Below are positions 44,014 through 52,543 of a stretch of 64,000 nt of DNA, piece by piece. The stretch is from a virus. A program made the translations under genes and the position numbers. Location: the IMG/VR virus record IMGVR_UViG_3300010885_076238, positions 1 through 64,000 of that record. One strand, 5' to 3'. Under the pieces are notes generated by a model. That model did not search any database, was not told the origin of the DNA, and saw only the letters and a program-made list of their open reading frames with translations. Positions within the stretch are counted from its first letter, which is position 1. Each line of letters starts with the position of its first letter.

Positions 44014-44703
44014 ATGACTACTAAGCAGTTCGAAAGGACGATTGCTCGGATTAAGGATTTTCATTCTAAGGCTGAAAACCTCATCAATGAGATTTTCACT
44101 TCGCACAAGGTCGAAGAAAAGACGGTTGCTAAGAAAGAGGCAAAGGCCTCTAGAAAGGCCGATAAGACCACCAAGGTCAAGACGGGAGCAGAAAAGCCTC
44201 GTTCTGGTCGAGATGGCGGTCCTAATCGTTCGGAGCTTATCCGTGCTTATTTCAAGAAGTACGGCTCTAACGCTCGTCCTAGAGATGTTATTGAAGCTCT
44301 CAAGAAAGAGGGCATAGAGGTTGCCCCTGCTTTGGTTTCTATTGTGAAGAATAAGCTTAACGGCGGAGCAACGGTTACTCCTAAAGTGGATAAAACCGTT
44401 GTGAAGAAAGCTGAAAGAGTCGCCAAGAGCGGCGATCCCCTTCCGGCAGTTGTTCAGTCTGTTCTTGGGAAAAATAAGGATGGACTTAAGTTGGCGGATT
44501 TGACCAATAGGGTTGAAGAGGCTGGCTATAATTATAGCGGTAAGAAAGGTCGCGATGGATTGAAGCAGAATGTCTATCAGTGTCTTTACAGTCTCTCGAA
44601 AGAGAAACACCACCCTGGTTATGAAGGTACTGATCCGGTCGTTCTTCACGACGAAACTAGCAAAAGGTACATGCTGAATCCTAATGCTAAACGTACCGCT
44701 TGA
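44014..44703 (+). CDS. Host-like helical DNA-binding-type protein
   Basis: After a basic Lys/Ala linker comes SELIRAYFKKYGSNARPRDVIEALKKEGIEVAPALVSIVKNKL, a helical domain that is also in the 56041 and 56411 products and that I associate with planctomycete proteins. The C-terminal 90 residues look like a winged helix (LKLADLTNRVEEAGY). Composition is G+C-richer than its neighbours, and promoter, leader and terminator are strong, so expression is probably high. A chromatin or regulatory role is inference. Confidence 0.7.
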   Translation: MTTKQFERTIARIKDFHSKAENLINEIFTSHKVEEKTVAKKEAKASRKADKTTKVKTGAEKPRSGRDGGPNRSELIRAYFKKYGSNARPRDVIEALKKEGIEVAPALVSIVKNKLNGGATVTPKVDKTVVKKAERVAKSGDPLPAVVQSVLGKNKDGLKLADLTNRVEEAGYNYSGKKGRDGLKQNVYQCLYSLSKEKHHPGYEGTDPVVLHDETSKRYMLNPNAKRTA

Positions 44704-44713
44704 TTTTTAGATC

Positions 44714-44752
44714 AAAAAATCCCACCCTCTGAAAAAGGGGGTGGGATTTTTT
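44714..44752 (+). terminator. Rho-independent terminator
   Basis: AAATCCCACCC pairs with GGGTGGGATTT, then a T run. It ends the 44014 gene. Confidence 0.9.
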
Positions 44753-44762
44753 ATTTAATTAA

Positions 44763-44945
44763 CTACCAAGGCATATCTTTTAATAATTCAATTATCCGGC
44801 GAGCTAAAGCTGCTCCACCAACAATGCGTCCATCACAATAATCCTCGCCATAACCAACTTTAGATTCATGCTTCTTTTGCTCTTCTATCTTCTCATTGCA
44901 TAATTTTATTATTTTAGAGATCTTCTCTTTTTGTTTAATATTCAT
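44763..44945 (-). CDS. Hypothetical 60-aa protein
   Basis: It has a GGAGG site. Two Lys/Glu helices surround GYGEDYCDGRIVGGAALARRII. No family recognised. Confidence 0.6.
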   Translation of the reverse strand: MNIKQKEKISKIIKLCNEKIEEQKKHESKVGYGEDYCDGRIVGGAALARRIIELLKDMPW

Positions 44946-45012
44946 AAAACCTCCAACAAATAAACCGCAAAAATAAATAATAATAACGAGTTAATTATAT
45001 TTTATTTTACAC

Positions 45013-45040
45013 TTTACTTTTCAATCGTTTATTCTATAAT
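45013..45040 (+). promoter_or_regulatory. Putative promoter TTTACT-16-TATAAT
   Basis: Same TTTACT/TATAAT pair as at 35460; 67 bases before the 45107 gene. Confidence 0.6.
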
Positions 45041-45106
45041 GTTGAGCGTTCGAAGAAGTTTGCAGAATTTTTGCAAATGGATTTCTCTAAAAGAAAGGGA
45101 TTGACT

Positions 45107-45622
45107 ATGACTAGGTTTGTTATGTTTTCGGCTATGTTTGTTTTTTCTATGGTTGTGAATGCTGCTGAGAATGGCGTTCCCACCTTAGCAAATGACACGC
45201 AGAGCGTTTTAAAGACTCCTGCTCAGGAAACCGTTCCTGCTCAGGAAACTACTACTACGTCTGCCGCTGCTGTGCAGGAGCAGATTTCCTCGACTCTTCT
45301 TGTTGTGGATTCCGCACCTGTCTGCAATGGCCCTAATTGTGTTAAGTATAAGCACAAGGGTAGAATTGCTCCTTGTGCTGTGCCGACCTCTGTTGGGGTC
45401 TGTATGACAGAAACGGGTTGTGATGCTTGTTGCCAGAAGGTAACTACCAGAACTCCTGTTTCTGTTGAAATTTGTGCTCCTCCTTGCCCCTCTAAGCAGG
45501 AAGTAAGGAAGAACAAGGACGGCAGTAGAGTTGTCTATGATTATGGCCGATATGAGGCTGTGGTCACTGGCAAGGATGGCGTTGTTGAAGTTAAGTATCG
45601 CAAGAGACTCTTCAATCGCTAA
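45107..45622 (+). CDS. Secreted Cys-rich planctomycete-like protein
   Basis: A clear signal peptide (MTRFVMFSAMFVFSMVVNAAEN) leads to a Thr/Ala linker and a Cys-rich core (VCNGPNC, PCAVP, CDACCQKV, CAPPCP). The end is a beta hairpin YDYGRYEAVVTGKDGVVEVKYRKRLF, a pattern I recall from planctomycete secreted proteins. G+C-richer than neighbours, so recent host origin is likely. An in-frame ATG 12 codons upstream was not used because the chosen one follows AAAGGGA. Confidence 0.7.
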   Translation: MTRFVMFSAMFVFSMVVNAAENGVPTLANDTQSVLKTPAQETVPAQETTTTSAAAVQEQISSTLLVVDSAPVCNGPNCVKYKHKGRIAPCAVPTSVGVCMTETGCDACCQKVTTRTPVSVEICAPPCPSKQEVRKNKDGSRVVYDYGRYEAVVTGKDGVVEVKYRKRLFNR

Positions 45623-45635
45623 TCTAATCTTAAAA

Positions 45636-46403
45636 TTAAAGCCCCGATGTCTTAACCGGCATCGGGGCTTTTTTATTTAATTTATAAAAATCCCAACCAG
45701 TATGATTTTCATTTCTATTAGATTCTAAAAAATGGTAGCCATTGCATTCTTTATATTTTGCATAAGCACAATCATAAATTAATATTTGATCTTCTGGTAT
45801 GACTATTGCCTCATTGTTCATTGTTAAAGCTGCGGTTATAATTCCTTGATCATCATTATGAGCAAGCTCTCTATCTTGTTTCCAATTTCCAATGCATAAA
45901 TTTTTTAATTTATCTTCAAAATCAAAGTTAGGTGGAATTCCAAATAATCCTCCATTTATTATGTATTTTTGATCTATAAAATGATCGTATTGTCCATAAT
46001 ATCTTTTTTGCACCTCTTTTCCATTAACTTTATGACGCTCGCCAGTAAATCCTGATAATATTATTGTTTTTTCTTTTTCTCGCAGAAACTCATCAATTTG
46101 TGGTATTTTATTTGTTATTATTAAGTCATTATCCAAGAAAATTTCATGTGTATTTGGGCTTAGTCTAGGAGGGCAAATTTTCCAAATTTCTTTTATTGGA
46201 GCGTACGGAAGACTATTTGTATATTTTTCTTGATCAATTAACTCTTCATTTATTTCTCTTAATATGTCTTTATTTTTTATTTGATTGTAACAAACAACAA
46301 TGTCGCAATCATAATTTTTTTTAAGTAAATTAATGGATTCTTTTAGTATTTCAAATCCTAAATTTGAAACAGGACCCAGAGTGTATCTAAATAATGGTTT
46401 CAT
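45636..46403 (-). CDS. GT-A glycosyltransferase
   Basis: FLDNDLII has D91/D93, then INGGLFGIPP, DDQGIITAAL and a late GYHFLESNRNENHTGW block. The final residues (KTSGL) are encoded by the neighbouring gene's terminator arm, so its natural end may have been displaced. Confidence 0.75.
   Translation of the reverse strand: MKPLFRYTLGPVSNLGFEILKESINLLKKNYDCDIVVCYNQIKNKDILREINEELIDQEKYTNSLPYAPIKEIWKICPPRLSPNTHEIFLDNDLIITNKIPQIDEFLREKEKTIILSGFTGERHKVNGKEVQKRYYGQYDHFIDQKYIINGGLFGIPPNFDFEDKLKNLCIGNWKQDRELAHNDDQGIITAALTMNNEAIVIPEDQILIYDCAYAKYKECNGYHFLESNRNENHTGWDFYKLNKKAPMPVKTSGL
45638..45674 (+). terminator. Strong bidirectional terminator hairpin
   Basis: AAAGCCCCGATG pairs with CATCGGGGCTTT and is followed by T. 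It ends the 45107 gene, and the last codons of the convergent glycosyltransferase gene lie inside it. Confidence 0.9.
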
Positions 46404-46430
46404 TACTAATTTAATTTAAAGGAGATTTTT

Positions 46431-47042
46431 ATGAGACTAGACCATCTTGCTTATAGAGTATCGGATAGGAGAAAAACCGCACAATTTTTTATTGATGCTT
46501 TTGGATATCAAATTCAAACTGAGTTTGATATAAACTTTGCTGAAGGAACATTATCAAAATGCATATCACTAGAACCGCCAGAAAAGCCAAAGGTGGAAAA
46601 TTTACATTGGCTCATCAGACAATATGTAGGTGATTTTTTGACTTCAAAATCTTCGAAAAAATCAAGTTCTTTTTCAAGTGATGAAATAGATGATACAAAA
46701 TTTGCAGAATTTCATCTTCCTCCAGAAATATTCATATCAGATGGAACTCCAGATTCTAGTGTTGGAAAATGGGTTGCAAGAAGAGATGGCGTTGGGGGTA
46801 TTCATCACATAGCATATCAAGTTGAAAGTGTTGAAAAAATAATGAAAGAATGGCAGGAAAAAGGATATGCCGAGTTTTCTTCAAGCAAACCGTTGACATG
46901 TCCTGGTTTAACACAAGTTTTTACAAAACCGAGTGCGTTGACAGGCGTTATTTATGAATTTATTGAACGTGGTGAGCATGGTTTCTGTACAGAAAATATA
47001 AAAGATTTAATGGAGAGTGCTAAAAATAATAATGAATTTTGA
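46431..47042 (+). CDS. VOC-fold dioxygenase-like protein (HPPD-like)
   Basis: Metal ligands fit His5 (LDHLAY), His126 (IHHIAYQ) and Glu176 (IYEFIER). The pattern LTQVFTKPSALTGVIYEFIERGEHGFC resembles the C-terminal module of 4-hydroxyphenylpyruvate dioxygenase. At 203 residues it is half of that enzyme. AAAGGAG site. The substrate is not known. Confidence 0.8.
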   Translation: MRLDHLAYRVSDRRKTAQFFIDAFGYQIQTEFDINFAEGTLSKCISLEPPEKPKVENLHWLIRQYVGDFLTSKSSKKSSSFSSDEIDDTKFAEFHLPPEIFISDGTPDSSVGKWVARRDGVGGIHHIAYQVESVEKIMKEWQEKGYAEFSSSKPLTCPGLTQVFTKPSALTGVIYEFIERGEHGFCTENIKDLMESAKNNNEF

Positions 47043-47781
47043 AAAAATCAAAGAAGAATTATTATTGTCTGATAGTTCTGATGGAATAAACAAAGACATA
47101 TTAATTGTTGTTCATAATCAATATGATTATGTTAAAAATTGCATAGAATCAATTTACAAAAACACTAAAAACTTTAATTTATTTATTTGGGACAACGCCT
47201 CAGATAAAAATACAAAATTTTATTTACAAAAACTTAGTAATAAAAATAAAAATGTTAAGCTATACAGATCTGAAGAGAATATAGGATTTGTTATTCCTAA
47301 TAATAAAATGGCAAAGGAGACTACGTCGCCATACATTTTATTGCTGAACTCAGACACAGAAGTTCGACCATATTGGGATGGTGTTTTGATTGGATTTTTA
47401 GAAAATAATAAAGATGTGGCAGCCACTGGTTTTGAAGGTGGAATTGTTGATTCGATGGGAATGGGTGTTTCAAGAAATTATGGTTACGAAATAGATTATA
47501 TTTGTGGTTTTTGTTTATGTATTCCGCGTAAAATTTATGAAGATTTTGGCTTATTTGATGAAGAAAACATTAAATTTGCTTATTGTGAAGATTCTGATTT
47601 TTCATTTAGACTAAAAGAAAAAAATAAAAAAATATATGCTTGCTATTCTTCTGATCTTGTTTTTCACTATGGAAGCGTAACATCTAACTCTGTTGCACAA
47701 AAAATAAACTTAAAATATAATATTCAAAATAATTTAATTTATTTACAAAAAAGATGGGGCAAATATTTAATTAAAAATTAA
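47032..47781 (+). CDS. GT2 glycosyltransferase
   Basis: ILIVVHNQYDYVKNCI, LFIWDNASD, LLLNSDTEV as DxD and CEDSDFSFRLKEKN are GT2 landmarks. ATG 47032 is preferred over a GTG 15 bases upstream; either overlaps the VOC gene. Confidence 0.9.
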   Translation: MNFEKIKEELLLSDSSDGINKDILIVVHNQYDYVKNCIESIYKNTKNFNLFIWDNASDKNTKFYLQKLSNKNKNVKLYRSEENIGFVIPNNKMAKETTSPYILLLNSDTEVRPYWDGVLIGFLENNKDVAATGFEGGIVDSMGMGVSRNYGYEIDYICGFCLCIPRKIYEDFGLFDEENIKFAYCEDSDFSFRLKEKNKKIYACYSSDLVFHYGSVTSNSVAQKINLKYNIQNNLIYLQKRWGKYLIKN

Positions 47782-47797
47782 ACGTTTCTTCTCATGG

Positions 47798-47826
47798 TTT
47801 ACTGGGTCGTCTCTTTGGGCTACAAT
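47798..47826 (+). promoter_or_regulatory. Putative promoter TTTACT-17-TACAAT
   Basis: It is 41 bases upstream of clpX and shares its -35 with the promoters at 35460 and 45013. Confidence 0.6.
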
Positions 47827-47867
47827 GTGCGTGTATATAAAATCATTGTTCCTAAGGAGTTGTATTT

Positions 47868-49130
47868 ATGAGCAGGAAGAAAGTTGAAGAAAAAAAGTGT
47901 GATTTTTGTGGCAAGGCCTCCAAAGAGATTGGCCCTCTGGTAGAAGGTGGGCCGGAAGGCACTGATCGCGTTTATATTTGCAGCGATTGCATTGATACCG
48001 CCGATAAGGTTATGTCTAAGAGAATTGCATCATCGCCTAGCAAGCCTAAAAAATTAAGCATTCCATCTCCAAGAGAAATTGTTTCGAAATTAGACGAATA
48101 TATTTGTGGTCAAACTGAAGCTAAAAAGAATTTGGCAGTTAGTGTTTATAATCATTACATTCGTCTTATGGATAAAGAACTGAGTAAGACCATAACGGAC
48201 AAGACCTTAGCAGAGACTCAGATTGACAAAAGCAATGTTTTGATGGTTGGTCCGACTGGATCGGGCAAAACTTTGTTGGCTTCTACTTTGGCTAAAATTT
48301 TGGAAGTTCCTTTTGCCATTGGAGATGCTACTACGGTTACGGAAGCTGGGTATGTTGGCGAGGATGTTGAGAATCTTCTTCTAAGACTCATTCGTTCTGC
48401 TGATATGGACATAGGCAGAGCAGAGATGGGAATTCTTTATATTGATGAAATTGACAAAATTGGTCGTTCTTCTGGAAATGTCTCTATAACAAGAGACGTT
48501 TCGGGAGAAGGAGTCCAGCAAGCTTTGCTAAAGATGCTTGAGGGAACCGTGTGCAATGTTCCTCCCGTCGGAGGTAGAAAGCACCCAGAGCAAGAGTTCT
48601 TGCAGGTAAATACTCAAAATATTTTGTTTATTTGCGGAGGAACTTTTGTTGGGATTGATGATATTATTAAGAAGCGTTTAGGCAAAAAGCAAATAGGTTT
48701 TGGAAGTCCCTTCGGTGATGCCTCTAAATTTCGAGGCGATTCTTGGATGGATTTCCTTCAATCCGAAGACCTAGTTGAATTCGGGATGATTCCTGAGTTT
48801 ATTGGAAGGCTTCCTGTCCAAACTTGTCTTAGAGAGCTTACTGAAGATGAATTGGTTCATGTTTTGACTGAACCAAAAAATGCTCTCCTTAAGCAGTACA
48901 AGAAACAATTTCTTTATAGCAATGTAAATTTAGAATTTACCAAAGAAGCCATAAAGGAAATTGCAAAAATGGCAATCAAAGAGAAAACAGGAGCTAGAGC
49001 TTTGAGAAGAATTGTTACTAAAATTATGAATCCCATTACTTTTGACTTGTCTGAGTTTGAAAGTAAAGATCTCATAATTGATGAGAAGATTATTAGAGGA
49101 GAAAGAGATATTTTCAAAAAAGCGGCTTAG
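47868..49130 (+). CDS. clpX: ClpX unfoldase
   Basis: It is a complete ClpX: zinc-binding domain C11/C14 and C38/C41, Walker A GPTGSGKT (128-135), pore loop GYVG (161-164), Walker B with D193/E194, RKH loop near 237 and the ClpP-docking IGF loop at 276-278. The AAA C-terminal sensor-2 region with GARALRR is present. It could pair with host ClpP to remodel or degrade host proteins. AAGGAG site and own promoter. Confidence 0.96.
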   Translation: MSRKKVEEKKCDFCGKASKEIGPLVEGGPEGTDRVYICSDCIDTADKVMSKRIASSPSKPKKLSIPSPREIVSKLDEYICGQTEAKKNLAVSVYNHYIRLMDKELSKTITDKTLAETQIDKSNVLMVGPTGSGKTLLASTLAKILEVPFAIGDATTVTEAGYVGEDVENLLLRLIRSADMDIGRAEMGILYIDEIDKIGRSSGNVSITRDVSGEGVQQALLKMLEGTVCNVPPVGGRKHPEQEFLQVNTQNILFICGGTFVGIDDIIKKRLGKKQIGFGSPFGDASKFRGDSWMDFLQSEDLVEFGMIPEFIGRLPVQTCLRELTEDELVHVLTEPKNALLKQYKKQFLYSNVNLEFTKEAIKEIAKMAIKEKTGARALRRIVTKIMNPITFDLSEFESKDLIIDEKIIRGERDIFKKAA

Positions 49131-49391
49131 TTGAAACCAAACCACAAGAACGCAAATAAACCTAATTATTACGGGATGAAAATGGATTTTTGTTCAATAT
49201 GCTCGCTATTTTCTAGAACTTCAGAAAAAGCTCATAGAAATCCCGAATATGTTTGCAAGTGCAACTTTGAATTAAATTCAAGTAAGTCTATTTGCGATTC
49301 TTGTGGTTTGTTTTTTAAATCTTCGTCCCATTTTTATCTTTGCAAATGCAAGGATAAACCCACCAAGAAAAAAGCAGTAAGTAAAAGTTGA
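49131..49391 (+). CDS. Small multi-Cys zinc-ribbon-like protein
   Basis: Two CxxC-like pairs (CSIC, CDSC) alternate with CKC motifs in 86 residues. It begins at TTG directly after clpX, although ATG 49176 is possible. It may bind zinc and act as a ClpX adaptor, which is only inference from position. Confidence 0.5.
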   Translation: MKPNHKNANKPNYYGMKMDFCSICSLFSRTSEKAHRNPEYVCKCNFELNSSKSICDSCGLFFKSSSHFYLCKCKDKPTKKKAVSKS

Positions 49392-49415
49392 CTTTTATAT
49401 AAAATTGATTATACT
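49388..49415 (+). promoter_or_regulatory. Sigma70-type promoter
   Basis: TTGACT and TATACT lie 16 bases apart, 20 bases before the 49435 start. Confidence 0.65.
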
Positions 49416-49434
49416 AAGCCAAAGGAGGGCTTTT

Positions 49435-49722
49435 ATGAAAACTTCATCCGTTTCTGATAAACTACCCACAATATCCATTGAGGCTTTGGCCGCGATTAAA
49501 AAGGGGGTTGAAGAAAAACACTCTATTTCTAATTTGGAAAATTTAGGAGTCAAGCAAAGATTAATTAATCTACTTGAATCTCATAAAATTTCAAATTTAG
49601 AACAATTGATGTTTCATAAAAAAGAAACTTTATTATCAATCCCAAATTTTGGAAAGAGACAATTATTTGTTTTGTTTGAAGCTCTTTCTAAATATAATGA
49701 ATTAGAAAACGAGTACAAATGA
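49435..49722 (+). CDS. RNA polymerase alpha-CTD-like protein
   Basis: It starts after AAAGGAGGG. The 95-residue sequence LGVKQRLINLLESHKISNLEQLM...LLSIPNFGKRQLFVLFEAL follows the alpha C-terminal domain, in which a helix-hairpin-helix ends with 'TPNFGRKSL'. Alone, it could contact promoters, compete with host alpha or bridge a phage regulator. The family match is good by eye; the role is inference. Confidence 0.75.
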   Translation: MKTSSVSDKLPTISIEALAAIKKGVEEKHSISNLENLGVKQRLINLLESHKISNLEQLMFHKKETLLSIPNFGKRQLFVLFEALSKYNELENEYK

Positions 49723-50780
49723 TGTTGTCGTTTTCTAATTTGGTTGCAATAGCCGCTTCTTTTTTGGCAGCTTGGGCTGTTGTTAAATATCTAATATTAA
49801 TAGAAATAAGGATTGACGAAAATTCTTACAAGGTTTTATATGATATATGTAAAAATAACAAAATCGTATTAATTGAAGAAGAATTTACTCATGAAAGAAA
49901 ATATCCAATAGTTTTTTCTGCCTTATGTTTTATAAAAGAATGTCCCGGTTTTTATATCAATCATCAAGAAAGATTAATGAGTGCTGGCTTTGAAGCAAAA
50001 GATTTCATTACCAAAGTAACCCTGTTCAGATTTAGTTATTATGATTTTAAAGAATACCTAATAAAATCTCATAAGAATTGCGTAAATGTTCCGATTGATT
50101 TGTTGTTTCCTTATGGATCTGACAAGATCGGAAGCATAAAGAGCAAAGAATTGAATCCAATCATACTCAATGAAATATGTTTGGATTTTGAAAAAGAAAT
50201 AGGAGATAAAGTAAAAACAAGTGCTTTATTCTATGGCAACCCAGGTAATGGGAAAACTTATTTTATTAAATATTTGGCCACAAAATACAATTTGCCAATA
50301 AAGATGATTACTTTTTCTCCTGATTTTACCAATCATGATTTATTGATGCTTTTTTCTCAGATCCCATCTGATTGCATTGTTTTGTTGGAAGATTTTGATA
50401 ATTACTTCGACAAAAGAAAATGCATTATTGGCGACGACAATAAAAATATTAAATTTACATTCGACATTATCTTGAATGCTTTTGACGGTGTTTACAACAC
50501 CTATGAAAATGTCATTTTTATAATGACCGTTAATGATATTTCTAAAGTAGATGATGCTCTGAAGAACAGACCCGGTCGATTCAAATATGTTTTGGAATTT
50601 CCAAATCCAAGTGTAGAAATTATTGAAAAATTAGTTGATAATAAAGATTTTGCAAAAAGAATGGTTGGAATGAATCTAGATCAGGTTCTTACTGTTAAAA
50701 AATATCTTACAGCAGGAGTTGACTTTGAAGATTCATTAAAACGAATCAATTATCAAAAGGAAGTAGCTCCCATCGGCTAA
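49719..50780 (+). CDS. BCS1-like AAA ATPase with N-terminal membrane helix
   Basis: A hydrophobic helix at about 7-28, then Walker A GNPGNGKT at 173-180, Walker B IVLLEDFD at 220-227 and sensor/arginine region NRPGRF at 283-288 show a BCS1-type AAA. The ATG overlaps the previous stop. It might work as a membrane-anchored unfoldase or in virion assembly. Confidence 0.85.
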   Translation: MMLSFSNLVAIAASFLAAWAVVKYLILIEIRIDENSYKVLYDICKNNKIVLIEEEFTHERKYPIVFSALCFIKECPGFYINHQERLMSAGFEAKDFITKVTLFRFSYYDFKEYLIKSHKNCVNVPIDLLFPYGSDKIGSIKSKELNPIILNEICLDFEKEIGDKVKTSALFYGNPGNGKTYFIKYLATKYNLPIKMITFSPDFTNHDLLMLFSQIPSDCIVLLEDFDNYFDKRKCIIGDDNKNIKFTFDIILNAFDGVYNTYENVIFIMTVNDISKVDDALKNRPGRFKYVLEFPNPSVEIIEKLVDNKDFAKRMVGMNLDQVLTVKKYLTAGVDFEDSLKRINYQKEVAPIG

Positions 50781-51561
50781 TCTTTTTATGTTTTCTATTA
50801 TTGAATAAAGTTTTTTCAATATAAAAAACTTTTGAAGTGTTATAAAGTCCTGCCAATATAGAAAATGAGCTTGGGGCTGTTACTAGAACATCAGATTTCG
50901 TTAAGTTATAAAAGCTTTCAAAAACATTTTCATTTGCATGAATTTTTATATTTTGGTTTTTAAAATAATCGAATTCGTTTAGATTTTTTTTAATTTCTGT
51001 GAATATATGAATTTGATAATTTTCATATATTTTTTTTAATTTTTCTATAAGTTTTTTATAAAAATCTATTGGAACGTATCTTTTAGGATAAGATTTTATT
51101 GTTACATCTCCTCTCCTAATATGAATTGATATATTGCGGGATTTTTCATCGAACCGCAGTTGTTTTTTTGAAATTAGAGGACGCAACACGGGCATAATTT
51201 CATCATAGATTTCCATGTAATTTTTATTATCATCCCATCCTTCTATAATTCCAAATGGCAAAAAAATTCTAACTAGTGTGTTTTGTTTTTGTTCTTTGAT
51301 TTTTTCAAGTTGACTTTCTGTCGGATACAATATGTCTATTATTTGGTCATATTTTATTTGATCTACATTTTTGTAAATTTTATTTATATTAAAAAAATCT
51401 TCAGATTCTTTTGCGTCTACGCAATGCTCTATGCTTGTGATTGGAGAGTGGACATATTCACAATTTAATATTTTTGATAAAGCTATTATTCCTATTATTC
51501 TTTGATATTGTGCTCCTAGCCCATCTTTTTTTTCTTCTGTTTTATATGTCAAGTAAAGCAT
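50746..51561 (-). CDS. Fucosyltransferase-like protein (HxRRGD)
   Basis: ISIHIRRGDV is the donor-binding motif of GT11/GT23/GT65 fucosyltransferases, and VLVTAPSSFSILAGL is the usual second block. It is adjacent to gmd, on the same strand. It overlaps the AAA gene tail-to-tail by 35 bases. Confidence 0.8.
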   Translation of the reverse strand: MLYLTYKTEEKKDGLGAQYQRIIGIIALSKILNCEYVHSPITSIEHCVDAKESEDFFNINKIYKNVDQIKYDQIIDILYPTESQLEKIKEQKQNTLVRIFLPFGIIEGWDDNKNYMEIYDEIMPVLRPLISKKQLRFDEKSRNISIHIRRGDVTIKSYPKRYVPIDFYKKLIEKLKKIYENYQIHIFTEIKKNLNEFDYFKNQNIKIHANENVFESFYNLTKSDVLVTAPSSFSILAGLYNTSKVFYIEKTLFNNRKHKKISRWELLPFDN

Positions 51562-51563
51562 GT

Positions 51564-52535
51564 CTATATGTTATTTAGCCAATACTCTATCATTTCATCC
51601 ATCATGGATTTGAAAGTATATGACGGTTCCCACCCTAGTTTTTCTTTAGCTTTAGAAGCATCACCTTTCAGATAATTTAGTTCTTCAGGTCTAATGTATT
51701 TCTCATCGCAAGCAATGTATTTTTTAGAGTCTAATTCTAAATTATTAAAGACATAATCAACCAAATCTCTTACGCTTCTAGATGACCCCGTCGCCAGAAC
51801 AAAATCCTCGGGTTCTTTTTGTTGCAGCATTGACCACATTCCAACAACATAATCTTTCGCATGTCCCCAATCTCTTCTTGCATCTAAATTTCCTAAAGAA
51901 AGCTTATTGGACAATCCTTTTTTAATTTTTACTGCTTCTAAGGCAACTTTATTTGTAACAAAATTTATTCCTCTCCTTGGACTTTCGTGGTTAAAAAGAA
52001 TTCCTGAACAAATGAAAAGATTATATGAGTTTTTGTAATTATTGCATAAGGAGTGTGCAAATAATTTTGAACAACCATAAGGACTCACAGGTATCATTTG
52101 AGTTGTTTCTCTTTGATATCCATCCGCATCACAGCAATTTCCAAACATTTCTGAAGTTGCTGCATGGTAAACTTTTGATTTTGGAGAGAATTTTTTTACA
52201 GCTTCAAGCACGGCCAAAGTTCCTCCAGCATTAACATCAAGAGTATATTTGGGCAATTCAAAAGATATTTGAACATGGGACTGAGCTGCTAAGTGGTAAA
52301 TTTCATCTGGTTTTAATTTGCTAATTACCGTTTCAATACTTAGCGGATCTGTTAAATCTGTATAATGAAGACTTATTAGGTTTTCTGCATGTATATTTTT
52401 AATTCTTGTTGTTTGTGACTCGGGAACAGAATTTCTTCTTATTGTGCCGTGTATTTCATATTTTTTTTCTAGTAAAAATTCTATTAAATAAGAAGCGTCT
52501 TGTCCATTTGCCCCTAAAATTAGTGCTTTTTTCAT
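51564..52535 (-). CDS. gmd: GDP-mannose 4,6-dehydratase
   Basis: This makes GDP-4-keto-6-deoxy-mannose, the substrate of fcl. GANGQDAS is at 8-15, HLAAQSHVQISF at 81-92, and Thr127-Ser128-Glu129 with Tyr153 and Lys157 form the active site. The NADP-binding loop with RRNS is present. At 323 residues it is a little short but has all blocks. It sits two bases after the fucosyltransferase-like gene. Confidence 0.95.
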   Translation of the reverse strand: MKKALILGANGQDASYLIEFLLEKKYEIHGTIRRNSVPESQTTRIKNIHAENLISLHYTDLTDPLSIETVISKLKPDEIYHLAAQSHVQISFELPKYTLDVNAGGTLAVLEAVKKFSPKSKVYHAATSEMFGNCCDADGYQRETTQMIPVSPYGCSKLFAHSLCNNYKNSYNLFICSGILFNHESPRRGINFVTNKVALEAVKIKKGLSNKLSLGNLDARRDWGHAKDYVVGMWSMLQQKEPEDFVLATGSSRSVRDLVDYVFNNLELDSKKYIACDEKYIRPEELNYLKGDASKAKEKLGWEPSYTFKSMMDEMIEYWLNNI

Positions 52536-52543
52536 AAAATATA

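Noticed and set aside
44042-44317. Second frame inside the 44014 gene
   Set aside because: Arg/Leu-rich shadow frame without a start signal; the main frame has a recognised domain.
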